NCBI RefSeq assembly: GCF_003984625.1
Contig: NZ_RWKH01000023.1
Span: 38,217 to 102,216, forward strand
Length of the DNA: 64,000 nucleotides
From: Variovorax sp. DXTD-1
GTDB lineage: Bacteria; Pseudomonadota; Gammaproteobacteria; Burkholderiales; Burkholderiaceae_C
Reading direction: 5' to 3'
The translations under genes and the position numbers were made by a program. The first letter of the stretch is position 1; each line of letters opens with the position of its first letter. The notes below the pieces were generated by a model. The model worked only from the letters and a program-made list of their open reading frames with translations. It made no database searches and was not told the DNA's origin. Below, in pieces: positions 42,359-51,346 of this stretch.

Positions 42359-43304
42359 CGTGCTCGATCAGCTCAAACAGTTCGAGGAGCAGTACATACC
42401 GTTCCCAACCTTCGTCGCAGCAAAGGACGCGATCGAGTCGAGCTTGAGCTTGTTTCGCGAGACAGGGCTTGCCAAGCACATGCTCGTTCTCGGCGAGGCT
42501 GGCACAGGAAAAAGCAGCCTGTGTCGCTGGCTGGCCGAGCGCCATCCCAAACGGGTCCTGCCCGAACGCAATATTGTCGAAGCTCTGTTTGTGGCCACGC
42601 CGCCTGCCGCCACCGTCATAGGCATAGCCGATGCGATCCTGACGGCACTAGGTGACCCATGGCATGAGCGCGGGTCCGTCACGGCCAAGACTGCCCGAAT
42701 CGTCACCTTGTGCCGGGAGTGCCGTGTCGAGATCATGCTGCTCGACGAGGCACAGCACCTTCATGACCGGGGCGATACGCGCACCCACTACATGGTCGGT
42801 GACTGGCTCAAGCACCTCATTGATGCGATCGGCATTCCCACCGTCATGCTCGGACTGCCGAGACTCGAACGATTGTTGGAGATCAACGATCAGCTCCGGC
42901 GCCGGTTCTCACGGCGATTGAGGCTGGGACTCGGACAGAGTGACACAGACAGCGTCGAGACGGAATGCCTGCAGCTCTTTCTCTCGTTGGTGTCGCTGGT
43001 GTCTGTGCCCGTCTCGTCTCGCCCGTACGACTCCAAAGAGATGGGCATGCGGCTGTACTTCGCGAGTGACGGCCGTGTTGCCTACATCAAAAAGCTGCTG
43101 GCGAGCGCCTTGCAGCAGGCGCTCGATCAGAACCTCGACGTCGTCGATGCCGAGGTGTTCGAGAGGGCATTCACCGACGAACTTTGGTGGGAAGGCATTG
43201 GCAAGCTCAATCCATTCAATCCGAAGTTCGAGTTTCGCCGGCTCGATCGCGGCGGGGAGCCGTTCCAACAGGCCGAAGAGGGGCGTCCGCGCAAAGCGAG
43301 ATGA
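42345..43304 (+). CDS. tnsC: Tn7-like AAA+ regulator TnsC (TniB-sized)
   Basis: The 319-residue ATPase connects target-selection proteins with the TnsAB transposase. It shows Walker A GEAGTGKSS (50-58) and Walker B IMLLDEAQH (130-138), and sensor segments after. Tn7 TnsC is 555 residues; this one is of the short TniB/CAST-TnsC size. The ATG at 42345 has GAGGT upstream; the longer open frame from 42201 is tnsB shadow. It overlaps the first tniQ by four bases. Confidence 0.92.
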   Translation: MAATDVLDQLKQFEEQYIPFPTFVAAKDAIESSLSLFRETGLAKHMLVLGEAGTGKSSLCRWLAERHPKRVLPERNIVEALFVATPPAATVIGIADAILTALGDPWHERGSVTAKTARIVTLCRECRVEIMLLDEAQHLHDRGDTRTHYMVGDWLKHLIDAIGIPTVMLGLPRLERLLEINDQLRRRFSRRLRLGLGQSDTDSVETECLQLFLSLVSLVSVPVSSRPYDSKEMGMRLYFASDGRVAYIKKLLASALQQALDQNLDVVDAEVFERAFTDELWWEGIGKLNPFNPKFEFRRLDRGGEPFQQAEEGRPRKAR

Positions 43305-44692
43305 CGGAATCGACGACGTTCACTGAATTTCCCGTAAGGCCATTGCCTCGGGAAGGGGAGAGCGCAGCCGGCTATTGCTGGCGCTTCTTCGACGCGAATG
43401 GCCACACCGCGCCGGCAACGGCGCGAGTTGCGGCACGTAGTGACCTGCCAGTGGATAGAAAGATCAGCGCGATGGTTGGTCCGCACGTAATCGATCGACT
43501 TCGATCTGCGGAACGGGATCGTCTGACCTGGCAAGGCTCGCTGCCGCCCGCCAACTGGTTTGCACGTTCACGGATGCCCCGTTTCTGCAGCGTGTGCATC
43601 GCCGAACTCGGATACCACCTGGCTGTTTGGGACATGCCGCTCATGTCAGCCTGTGGTGTTCATGGTTGTCGTTTGCTGAGCCGCTGTCCAAGATGCAGCG
43701 CTTCACTGAGCTGGAGTACGCTGGGCTCCGGCTGGCGCTGCACATGCAAAACCGCCATGTCGACGGTGATACCCTTGCGAGCACATCGCTGGGAAGTGAT
43801 CTTCAGCCGGCTCTTGGCGGGTGCGTGTGATAGCGACGCCCCAGTTGAACTTCGACATCGAGCTTCACACGAGCCGATGACCCGGTGCCAATATCGAACG
43901 CGGGATCTCTACGGGCTTCTCGTCTACTTGCTCTCGGCGAGAAGGTATGTCCGCAATGGCGGGCACCGGTCGATGGATGCCGCGTGGTCAGAACTCCGGC
44001 GATATGGTGAGCGTACGGCACCGTCGAGACCTGAGGTCACACTGCTGAGCACGCTGTCACCCAGTCTTCAGGTGAAGGCGGGCAGATTCATGCGATGGCT
44101 TTGCCGCCATTCAGCCGAGACGCTGGTCGACATGGGCGATGACCCTCGCTTTACTCCGATGCTCGATGCGCTCCAGAGCCTGAGCGCCGCAGGGAATCCG
44201 TTTGCCGGCCCTGCGCTTTGTACCGTCGGTGAGTGCTGGCGCAGTTCGCACATCGGCATCTCGTCGCTGGAGACGGTTTGCTTCAACCCACAGCTTCGGC
44301 TTGATGAACGCGTGCCGATCCTCGATGGATTCAGCCGTTGGTGGGCGAGCTTTGTCACGCAAATCCAGCCGCGCGATCCCGCAGACTGTTTTGCTGACGA
44401 TCCGTCCGACGAAGAGGAGTGGCTATCGGTATGGGATTCCCGACACCACGCCGTGTCGATACTCAATGCTTTCTTGGATGTTGCAAGCGGCAAGCGATCT
44501 CGTGACGGCCTGCTTCAATTGATTCGGCGTTGGCATCCTCCAGAAGAACTTCGGCGATCTGGTGCGACTTTGCAGTCGGTCGGTGCCTATCTCACAACCT
44601 TGAGCCTGAGAGAACTTGCCTTCGTAGACGCATTGATGTCTGCGCCGATGTCGAGCAACAGGCCTCCCACTGACTATCCCAATCATGGCTGA
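43301..44692 (+). CDS. tniQ: TniQ-family target-selection protein 1
   Basis: The 463-residue protein has the TniQ domain: an N-terminal winged-helix-like start (FPVRPLPREGESAAGYCWRF) and zinc fingers with Cys96/Cys99, Cys118/His121, Cys129/Cys132 and Cys147/Cys149. In Tn7-like elements TniQ/TnsD proteins bind the target and recruit TnsC. Its C-terminal half is helical and unrecognised. It begins at the ATGA overlap with tnsC and overlaps the second TniQ gene by eight bases. It may direct a second, for example mobile, target pathway. Confidence 0.88.
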   Translation: MTESTTFTEFPVRPLPREGESAAGYCWRFFDANGHTAPATARVAARSDLPVDRKISAMVGPHVIDRLRSAERDRLTWQGSLPPANWFARSRMPRFCSVCIAELGYHLAVWDMPLMSACGVHGCRLLSRCPRCSASLSWSTLGSGWRCTCKTAMSTVIPLRAHRWEVIFSRLLAGACDSDAPVELRHRASHEPMTRCQYRTRDLYGLLVYLLSARRYVRNGGHRSMDAAWSELRRYGERTAPSRPEVTLLSTLSPSLQVKAGRFMRWLCRHSAETLVDMGDDPRFTPMLDALQSLSAAGNPFAGPALCTVGECWRSSHIGISSLETVCFNPQLRLDERVPILDGFSRWWASFVTQIQPRDPADCFADDPSDEEEWLSVWDSRHHAVSILNAFLDVASGKRSRDGLLQLIRRWHPPEELRRSGATLQSVGAYLTTLSLRELAFVDALMSAPMSSNRPPTDYPNHG

Positions 44693-46502
44693 CATCGACC
44701 AACCGCGTGTGCCCGGCGTCAGCTACGCTGTGCGACCAAGGCCGTACGTTGGGGAATCCCTGGCCGGTTTCGTTCTGCGTGTGGCCCAACGAAATGGCTA
44801 CACGACGGAGTCGCAGTTACTGACCTCGCTCCAGCGCCGCAGGCAACCGGCCTTCGAGGAGCTTTGTGACCGACTGTCGCTCAGCGATACCGAGCGATCA
44901 CGGCTCTTCGGTACGTTGCCGCGACGATGGGATGCCGACATCATGGGAGTCGGGCTCTCTGCGCGGGACTTCAATCACGAGAGCGTGCGCTGGTGTCCGC
45001 GGTGCTTGGACGAGAAGGGCTTTCTGGATGGCCGGTGGGACCTGAAATTAGTCTGTGCCTGTGTGTACCACTCGATCTGGCTGCGTGAGAGCTGCGGCCG
45101 ATGTGGGCGGCGCCCAACGCGAGCAACTGTCATCACCGGACATTGCGAATGCGGGTCACCCCTGGCCGACGGCCCGGGTTCGCCGGCGCCACCACAGGTC
45201 GTCGACCTTACCCATGCTCTCGGGGGTTCCCCCGAAGGCATGCGACTGACCGCGGGGGCGCCACCCGCGAATGCGTCAGTGGCAAATCTTCTGGTGCGTT
45301 ATCTCGGGCAGTTTTCGCCGCAAGCCCGGCCGTCCCGGCCTGGTCAGATTTCAGGCCTTGATCGCTTGGCCGTTGCGAGCGCCCTTGTCTCGGGCACCGC
45401 AGCACTGCTGAAGGACTGGCCGACAGGCTTCCATTCATTGTTGTCGGCCATGCAATCGACTGTCGCGCAATCGCCCAGCCTTCGCCGATCGTTCTCTCCG
45501 CTGTATCAAGTGTTATATGTCGATCTGTCCGATCCGTGGTTTCAATTCATGCGCGACGCTTTTGAGGACTACCTGCGCGAGCACTGGTGGGGGCTGGTTT
45601 GCAAACGAAATCGCTTGCTGCCACGACAGGCTGTTGAGGCACACCCGCGTCTGACCACAAGGCAGGCGGCGGATACGTCAGGTTTGACACCAGCGGTCAT
45701 CCGGCACCTGGTGCAAGCGGAGTTGCTGCCCTCGGCTGTTGCCCTTCTTCCTTCTGGCCGTCGCGCTCGAACGATCGGCAGTGAGGACCTGGAACACGCA
45801 ACCATAGCGGCCGCTGGCGGCCTGAACCTCGGGCAAGCTTCCGAACGCCTCGGCCTGCCGGAAGGGCGACTCCGGGAATTGGTCGCTGCTAATGTCGTCG
45901 TGCCGCTTATCGCCAAGAGTGGGCGACAGCGCCAAGCCGCATGGGTGTTCAGCAAAGCAGAGGTCGAGCGACTGACCCTGACGCCGAACGGCACTTCGTC
46001 AGTGACAGTGATTACTTTCAGGCAAATCCTGAGGTACTGGCACCTACGACCACCTGAGCCGGCCGCGCTGGCGAAGGCTGTGTTGGCGGGCGATCTGCCT
46101 GTGAAAGGTGATGGCTGTACGCGCGTAGGCCTGGGCAACGTTCTGTTGAGTCCGCTCGCCGTCAGAGACTGGCTTGACTCCCGCCGGTCGACAACTGAGG
46201 CGACGGTATCCATTAACACGGCGGCGAAAACGTTGGGCGTCAAACAGCAGGTTGCGTATGCGCTGACGAGGACCGGACTGTTGCGAGCCACCGTAGCTCA
46301 CGACGGAAATCATCGAGTTGTTGCTCGCACGGAGATTGATCGATTCAGGAAAGCATTCGTGTCTCTAGCTGAACTTGCAAAACACTCAGGACACCTGCCC
46401 CGGGCTATCTTGAAAGCGCTAGATGCGACTCCGGTCTGCGGCCCGTCAATCGACGGCAGCCGGCAATACTTCTATCGTCGGGCTGACATCCATTTTCGCT
46501 AG
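44685..46502 (+). CDS. tniQ2: TniQ-family protein 2, TnsD-like, with tandem HTH tail
   Basis: The 605-residue protein has a TniQ N-terminal domain with Cys104/Cys107, Cys124/Cys126, Cys137/Cys140 and Cys154/Cys156 zinc ligands. From residue about 320 it has four or five consecutive MerR/excisionase-like winged-HTH modules, starting near 322 (LTTRQAADTSGLTPAVI), 379 (LNLGQASERLGL), 508 (VSINTAAKTLGVKQQVA) and 558. Such a chain could read a long DNA site, as TnsD does in glmS. I infer it recognises the 3' end of gyrB. It is the last core gene. Confidence 0.86.
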   Translation: MADIDQPRVPGVSYAVRPRPYVGESLAGFVLRVAQRNGYTTESQLLTSLQRRRQPAFEELCDRLSLSDTERSRLFGTLPRRWDADIMGVGLSARDFNHESVRWCPRCLDEKGFLDGRWDLKLVCACVYHSIWLRESCGRCGRRPTRATVITGHCECGSPLADGPGSPAPPQVVDLTHALGGSPEGMRLTAGAPPANASVANLLVRYLGQFSPQARPSRPGQISGLDRLAVASALVSGTAALLKDWPTGFHSLLSAMQSTVAQSPSLRRSFSPLYQVLYVDLSDPWFQFMRDAFEDYLREHWWGLVCKRNRLLPRQAVEAHPRLTTRQAADTSGLTPAVIRHLVQAELLPSAVALLPSGRRARTIGSEDLEHATIAAAGGLNLGQASERLGLPEGRLRELVAANVVVPLIAKSGRQRQAAWVFSKAEVERLTLTPNGTSSVTVITFRQILRYWHLRPPEPAALAKAVLAGDLPVKGDGCTRVGLGNVLLSPLAVRDWLDSRRSTTEATVSINTAAKTLGVKQQVAYALTRTGLLRATVAHDGNHRVVARTEIDRFRKAFVSLAELAKHSGHLPRAILKALDATPVCGPSIDGSRQYFYRRADIHFR

Positions 46503-46668
46503 ACCGGTCCCCTGCGGCCGATGTCTGGATCCCCGCCATCTCCCCGCAGTTGCACAGACGTTTGCGGGGCAATATGAGATTGGACGACGTGAAGAGTCAC
46601 ACGTGAATCACGCGCCTCGCCGTTTTTTCAGCTAGCGCTGAAGGTGGCGCATTGTCCGGAGGCGCGTA
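46503..46668. other. Convergent gap after the transposition operon
   Basis: This 166-base stretch lies between the tniQ2 stop and the methyltransferase stop. A GCCGTTTTTTCAGC tract near 46618 is the only T-rich part; no perfect terminator and no transposon-end repeats were seen. Confidence 0.45.
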
Positions 46669-48009
46669 TCAGGCTGTAGCGAAGGATGCTCCATCACGGA
46701 TCAACGATGGGCTGCGCGCCGCCGCCTGCGCCGCCATATGCCGCTTGATGGCCTCAGCTCGACACTTCCCGGTAAGTGTCCCGAACCGAGGTGCCACATG
46801 GACGACCCCGAAACTGCCACCTCCAACCCAGGAAGTGGCCTCAGTAACGCCGCCCGAGTCAGCGCCGTCGATCACCTGCTGAAGTCTCGGCAGCAGAAAG
46901 TCGAGGACGGTCTGCGTATTGCGTTCCGCGATCACCCATCGGCGGCGCATTTTGTGTGCGACGGCAGCAGTTGTTCCGCTACCGCCGAATATGTCGACCA
47001 CGAGTTCGCCCGGATTGGTCGCAATGTGAATGATTCGCTCCAGAAGCGACTCAGGCTTAGGAGTGTCGAACACCTCGACATCCGGGAACATTGCCATCAA
47101 GTGCCGCTTCGCGTCGTCGTTCGTTCCGGTGTCCGGTGGCCCCCACACCGTGAATGGAACGAGCCCTCTGAGTTGATGGGCGAAGAGTTTCAGCCGCGGA
47201 GAACCGTCGCCGCCTTTAGGGAACCATAGTCGGTCATCTGCAAGCAAATCGCGATAGGTCTGCTCGGTGGCGTACCAAGAACGGCCTCGTGGAGGCCGCA
47301 ATACTTGCCCGGTCGGCGTGACGATGTCGTACTGCTGCGCTTTGCGAAAGCCGGGCGCCGTAAAGGGCGCGTCGGACCAAGGTCCGCGAGGATCATCATC
47401 GCGGTTCTGCAAGTGCGCTTCGTCCTTGACCAGCAGATTGCGCGATGTCTTCCATTTCTTCGGCCCACTCGGGGCATACACCAAGATTGTGTCGTGGTTC
47501 GACGAAAAGGCTGCACGGGAGTCACGTGTGGTCTTCTTCTGCCAGACGACAGAGGCGACAAACGCGTTCTCGCCGAAAACTTCGTCCATCACTGCTCGTG
47601 CCCGGTGCACCTCTGAGTCATCAAGATGCACCCAGACGCTAGCATCCTCTGCGAGAAGTGGGCGCAGCGCTTCAAGACGGTCGCGCATCATGCTGAGCCA
47701 CATCGGCCGTTGCATGGTGTCGTTGTACTGACGAAAGTTCACCTGAGTGTTGAAAGGCGGGTCGATGTACACGAGCCGAATGCCGCCGTCCAGGACGGTC
47801 GTCTGTGACGACAGCGCCTCCAGAACGTCCAAGCCATCGCCGAAGGCCAACACGTTCGCCTGAGCGTTCAATGGGGCCGCCGTGAGTGGTTCAAATTTGA
47901 GCGGCATCAACAGTCGCCGGTCGGTTGGCTGCACCCACTCTAAGCCCGCCTCACCCGAGGCCCGCAACTGCAGGTCTTTGTTCGGCCAAATGAGTTGAAC
48001 GTCGGACAT
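46669..48009 (-). CDS. Site-specific DNA methyltransferase, N4/N6, beta class
   Basis: The 446-residue SAM-dependent enzyme has the catalytic DPPF (83-86) before the SAM-binding FGGSGTT, the order of beta-class amino-methyltransferases, as in Type III Mod and some Type II enzymes. DPPF with this context usually means adenine N6, though cytosine N4 is possible. The length is shorter than Type III Mod. It is divergent from the D12-class methyltransferase gene, with the nuclease gene beyond that, so it seems part of one modification module. The C-terminal 50 residues are not conserved in appearance. Confidence 0.88.
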   Translation of the reverse strand: MSDVQLIWPNKDLQLRASGEAGLEWVQPTDRRLLMPLKFEPLTAAPLNAQANVLAFGDGLDVLEALSSQTTVLDGGIRLVYIDPPFNTQVNFRQYNDTMQRPMWLSMMRDRLEALRPLLAEDASVWVHLDDSEVHRARAVMDEVFGENAFVASVVWQKKTTRDSRAAFSSNHDTILVYAPSGPKKWKTSRNLLVKDEAHLQNRDDDPRGPWSDAPFTAPGFRKAQQYDIVTPTGQVLRPPRGRSWYATEQTYRDLLADDRLWFPKGGDGSPRLKLFAHQLRGLVPFTVWGPPDTGTNDDAKRHLMAMFPDVEVFDTPKPESLLERIIHIATNPGELVVDIFGGSGTTAAVAHKMRRRWVIAERNTQTVLDFLLPRLQQVIDGADSGGVTEATSWVGGGSFGVVHVAPRFGTLTGKCRAEAIKRHMAAQAAARSPSLIRDGASFATA

Positions 48010-48115
48010 AGAAACCTAGAGACCGGAGGTGAGCAACTGGCGCTCAATACTGGTGATTTTTACAGGATATCATGAGCCATCGAAACGCAGATGGAACGAT
48101 GGGACCACAAAGAGA

Positions 48116-49021
48116 ATGACGCTGCCAGCTCTGGACATGCCACCCGATATTTTGCACGCTGTTCAGGCTGACGCGATGCCCATCAAGCCCTTCATCAGGT
48201 GGGTAGGTGGCAAGGCACGACTCCTTCCGCGCATCCTTCCGCACGTGCCTGCCAACATAAAGAATTACTACGAACCGTTTTTAGGTGGTGGCGCAGTCTT
48301 TCTCGCATGTGCCTCCCGTGTGTCTGGCCGCTCGCGGCTTGCGGATCTCAATGAGCATCTTGTCGCAGCTTGGGTTGCAATGAGAGACCACCAGGCGGAG
48401 CTGCGTCCTTTGCTCGACTGGTACTTGGCGAACGACTCCAAGGAGTTCTACTACGAGGTGCGGTCGACCATTCCTGTTGGATTCGTTGAAAAGGCGGCGC
48501 GCTTCCTTTACTTAAACGCGGTTTCGTGGAACCACCTGTGGCGGGAAAACTCTCGAACCGGAGCCATGAACGTGCCTTGGGGCGACCGCAGCTTCAAGGG
48601 CATCAACGACGCGACGATGAAGTCCATCGGCGAAGTTCTGACTCGTGCGGACATCGTGGTCGCCGACTTCCGCGAAGTGCTTGGCACCGCCACACGCGGA
48701 GACTTCGTGTACCTTGACCCGCCGTACTTGCCCGTGTTCACGCGACCAGATGTGGAGAAAGAGCCCACCGCAAAGTTCAACAAGTACACGGCGAAAACCT
48801 TTGAGATGGTGGACCTCATCGAGCTCGCAAAGATCTGCGCTGATCTGTCTCATCGAGGCGTGCGATGGATGATGTCCAATCGCGACACCGAGTCGGTTCG
48901 CGAGTTGTTCCCAAACGCTGAAATCATCGGATTTACAACTCATCGCTCGCTGGCCGCGCAGAGTCGACGGGAAGTCGAAGCGCACCTTTCGCCCGAAGCG
49001 ATCATCATCGGGAGAGTCTGA
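48116..49021 (+). CDS. DNA adenine methyltransferase, D12 (Dam/DpnM) class
   Basis: The 301-residue alpha-class adenine-N6 methyltransferase has motif I FIRWVGGK (26-33), the EPFLGGGAVF block (53-62) and catalytic DPPY (201-204). Dam-type enzymes of this class usually methylate GATC or related sites; the site is not readable here. I use the ATG at 48116, which has AAAGAGA upstream; an ATG at 48029 would reach the divergent gene. It abuts the HNH gene, whose ATG follows its TGA directly. Confidence 0.89.
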   Translation: MTLPALDMPPDILHAVQADAMPIKPFIRWVGGKARLLPRILPHVPANIKNYYEPFLGGGAVFLACASRVSGRSRLADLNEHLVAAWVAMRDHQAELRPLLDWYLANDSKEFYYEVRSTIPVGFVEKAARFLYLNAVSWNHLWRENSRTGAMNVPWGDRSFKGINDATMKSIGEVLTRADIVVADFREVLGTATRGDFVYLDPPYLPVFTRPDVEKEPTAKFNKYTAKTFEMVDLIELAKICADLSHRGVRWMMSNRDTESVRELFPNAEIIGFTTHRSLAAQSRREVEAHLSPEAIIIGRV

Positions 49022-50377
49022 ATGGGTGCACAGGCAGTTGAGTGGGTGCTCGTAATCTTCTATGGCCCGTCAGCGCACCGCGCTACTTATGGGCGCTTAG
49101 CAGGGACCACGTACACGAAGGATTACCTTCAGCTCTCTAAAAGGACTGAATTTCTCGATGCAGTGACCCGCCTCTTCCCAGTGGACGTCAGCGGCGCTGG
49201 GTCGGTGCCGCTTACCTATCGGTGGCCTACGGGAACGACGCCGGGCGCGTTCGTGTTCAACTCCGCAGACCGGCCACACCTCAAATGGGAAACAATCCTC
49301 GGCGCGCCGAAGGCCTGGAGGATGTCGCTCGCACCGAGCGAAACCACGGCCGAGACGATCCCGGGAGATCCCTCCCACCTCGATTTCGAAGCTGCCGAAA
49401 ACGAACTCGCGCTACTTGCAGATCGTGGCGCTGGGCAGCCGTACCTGCTGGCAATTAAGCTTCGGGACGAACCGAGGACGTTGCACCTGCGCGCCTACCT
49501 CAAGAATCCGAGCGAAAGCTATGGGTGGGCCGACTTGAGACTTGCACCGCAGGAAATCCAAGATCTTGCTGCGACGACATCTCAGAAGTCAGCTCTTGCA
49601 TGGTCGCTCCTTCATAGCGCGGGGATTGCGCCGAGCGCACAGGTTAGTGACGCGATTTCGCGACTCGCCCAATCGAAAAATCGCACGTCGGTGATCGACA
49701 CGCTTGAAATAGATGCGGGCCGTGCACTCATCAGCTACCTCCGGGCACCTGGTCACGGGCTGTTCTTCGATCCGGCGCGGAATCATGACGCATGGATGCA
49801 GCCCGCTTCTCTTACCAAAGACATCGCCGCGTCCATCGATGACTTTTTGCAGGCGCTGGAGGCGCGCTTCCCCGCCATCTCACAAGGAGACGCGGCTGCC
49901 GAGGCACTCGAATCTGATCCAGTAGAGGTCGAAGCCTTCCGCGAGAAAATTGGGCAAAAAAACTACGAAGTGGCAGATTCGACAGCGACGGTCAAGACCA
50001 GAGGCAGCGCGCAGAAGGTGTTTGCCGAAGCGGTCAAGGCAAACTATGGATATCGGTGCGCGATTACTGGAATCGGGACTAAGGACTTTCTCGTCGCATC
50101 GCACATCGTTCCGTGGAGCGCAGATCAAAGCGTCCGACTGGACCCGTCGAACGGTATTTGCCTTTCACTTCTCGTTGACCGAGCATTCGAGAAGGGACAG
50201 CTACTAATTGAGGACGATCTCACGATTCGCATCGACTGGGACAGAGTCGGAAATGATCACGCGCTTCGGAGCCAGCTTGAACCGTACGACGGGCAGAAGT
50301 TGAGGGCGCCAGAGGACGAGTCTCCGCAGCTACAGTACCTTCAGCGGCGGCGGGCGCTCGTCGCTTTAGCTGACTGA
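49022..50377 (+). CDS. HNH restriction endonuclease-type protein
   Basis: The 451-residue protein has a C-terminal HNH nuclease (about 344-391): Cys in YRCAITG, then His361 in ASHIVPWS, Asn377 in DPSNG and the Phe/Glu region LLVDRAFEKG. The N-terminal 330 residues are not recognised and may be a DNA-recognition part. Its start directly follows the Dam-type methyltransferase stop, so the pair is probably a Type II-like restriction-modification unit with the second methyltransferase protecting the other strand or site. Confidence 0.83.
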   Translation: MGAQAVEWVLVIFYGPSAHRATYGRLAGTTYTKDYLQLSKRTEFLDAVTRLFPVDVSGAGSVPLTYRWPTGTTPGAFVFNSADRPHLKWETILGAPKAWRMSLAPSETTAETIPGDPSHLDFEAAENELALLADRGAGQPYLLAIKLRDEPRTLHLRAYLKNPSESYGWADLRLAPQEIQDLAATTSQKSALAWSLLHSAGIAPSAQVSDAISRLAQSKNRTSVIDTLEIDAGRALISYLRAPGHGLFFDPARNHDAWMQPASLTKDIAASIDDFLQALEARFPAISQGDAAAEALESDPVEVEAFREKIGQKNYEVADSTATVKTRGSAQKVFAEAVKANYGYRCAITGIGTKDFLVASHIVPWSADQSVRLDPSNGICLSLLVDRAFEKGQLLIEDDLTIRIDWDRVGNDHALRSQLEPYDGQKLRAPEDESPQLQYLQRRRALVALAD

Positions 50378-50516
50378 CGCAGATGTGCGCTGTGCGGCGC
50401 ACGCGTGCGTCATGCAAGGCTGAGCCAAAGCGGTGGACGGGCGTGACCGCACTGTTTATCGAACTTACGTTGCCAAGTGCGGTTTGTCCGACAATGTCTT
50501 ATCTGCTGGAGATGGC

Positions 50517-50882
50517 ATGGTCGAAATACTTGTTGGCATCGTTTGCTTGGTCGCCGCGTTCCTCTTCTTCACGACACCTCGTAAGGGGTCGCTGGCGCAA
50601 CTGCAGATCGACGAACGGGCGAAGGAGATTGCCTTTCGAGCATCGCCGGCCGGCGATGAGTTGACGCAGTACCGCCGAGAGCAGGTCGACGGCTACAGCG
50701 TCTGGTGGGAGCGCACCAAAAACCGGGCATACACGCTCGACCCCAACAGATGGGACGGCCTCCAGCCCATGAAATTTCCGCGAGATTGGGCTGTCGAGTG
50801 GCCCGACTTGGAGCGCGCAAAGCTCCATGAACTCATGAAAGCGGCAGAGTCGAAGGTCGAGAACTCGGTAAGGACACCATGA
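50517..50882 (+). CDS. Small single-pass membrane protein, unknown
   Basis: The 121-residue protein begins with a membrane helix (MVEILVGIVCLVAAFLFF) and has a charged cytoplasmic or outer part with no known motif. The ATG at 50517 follows a CTGGAGA ribosome binding site; the longer frame upstream does not open on the helix. It overlaps the next gene by four bases, so the two belong together, downstream of the HNH nuclease. Confidence 0.6.
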   Translation: MVEILVGIVCLVAAFLFFTTPRKGSLAQLQIDERAKEIAFRASPAGDELTQYRREQVDGYSVWWERTKNRAYTLDPNRWDGLQPMKFPRDWAVEWPDLERAKLHELMKAAESKVENSVRTP

Positions 50883-51127
50883 CGAAATCAGGCATCGAAC
50901 CACAGCGCAGCCTCGAGGAGCTCCTTCCAGAGAAACTGCGTGAGGGTTGGCTCAGGACCCTGGCTGACCGACGCGAGGCGTATCGGACGAAAGATGAGAA
51001 GAAAGCAGAGGCTGCTTTTCAGTACGGCTTGGGCTTCGTGCACGCCCTGTATCAGGCAGAGTTGGTAAGCGCGGGAGCCAGGGACGACTTGCGCGAACTG
51101 CTCATTTCACCCGATATAAGACGCTGA
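50879..51127 (+). CDS. Small helical protein, unknown
   Basis: The 82-residue protein is charged and helical (LEELLPEKLREGWLRTLADR). It overlaps the membrane protein gene by ATGA. I do not recognise a family. The pair may be an accessory to the restriction-modification genes. It is followed by a 219-base convergent gap (51128-51346) that shows no gene. Confidence 0.55.
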   Translation: MTKSGIEPQRSLEELLPEKLREGWLRTLADRREAYRTKDEKKAEAAFQYGLGFVHALYQAELVSAGARDDLRELLISPDIRR

Positions 51128-51346
51128 GGGCGTGACGCGCCGCCTGGCGCGCATGACGGCGTCCGGCCGAATCACTCGAAGACTTTGTAGGCCCACCCGT
51201 AGTAGCTGTAGAGGTATTCTCCACCGCTCTTTCGGTCCGTCAGCTTCGCCTGAATTCAGAGCTTTGTACCGACCGGGTAGTTGCCCGAGAGGCTTTTTGA
51301 ACATCGATCGCTTGAATCCGCAGCCGAATCTTGCCATCCAGCAGCA

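Noticed and set aside
39664..46502. CRISPR-associated transposon
   Set aside because: No cas genes and no repeat array are seen in the window, although two TniQ proteins occur in some such systems.
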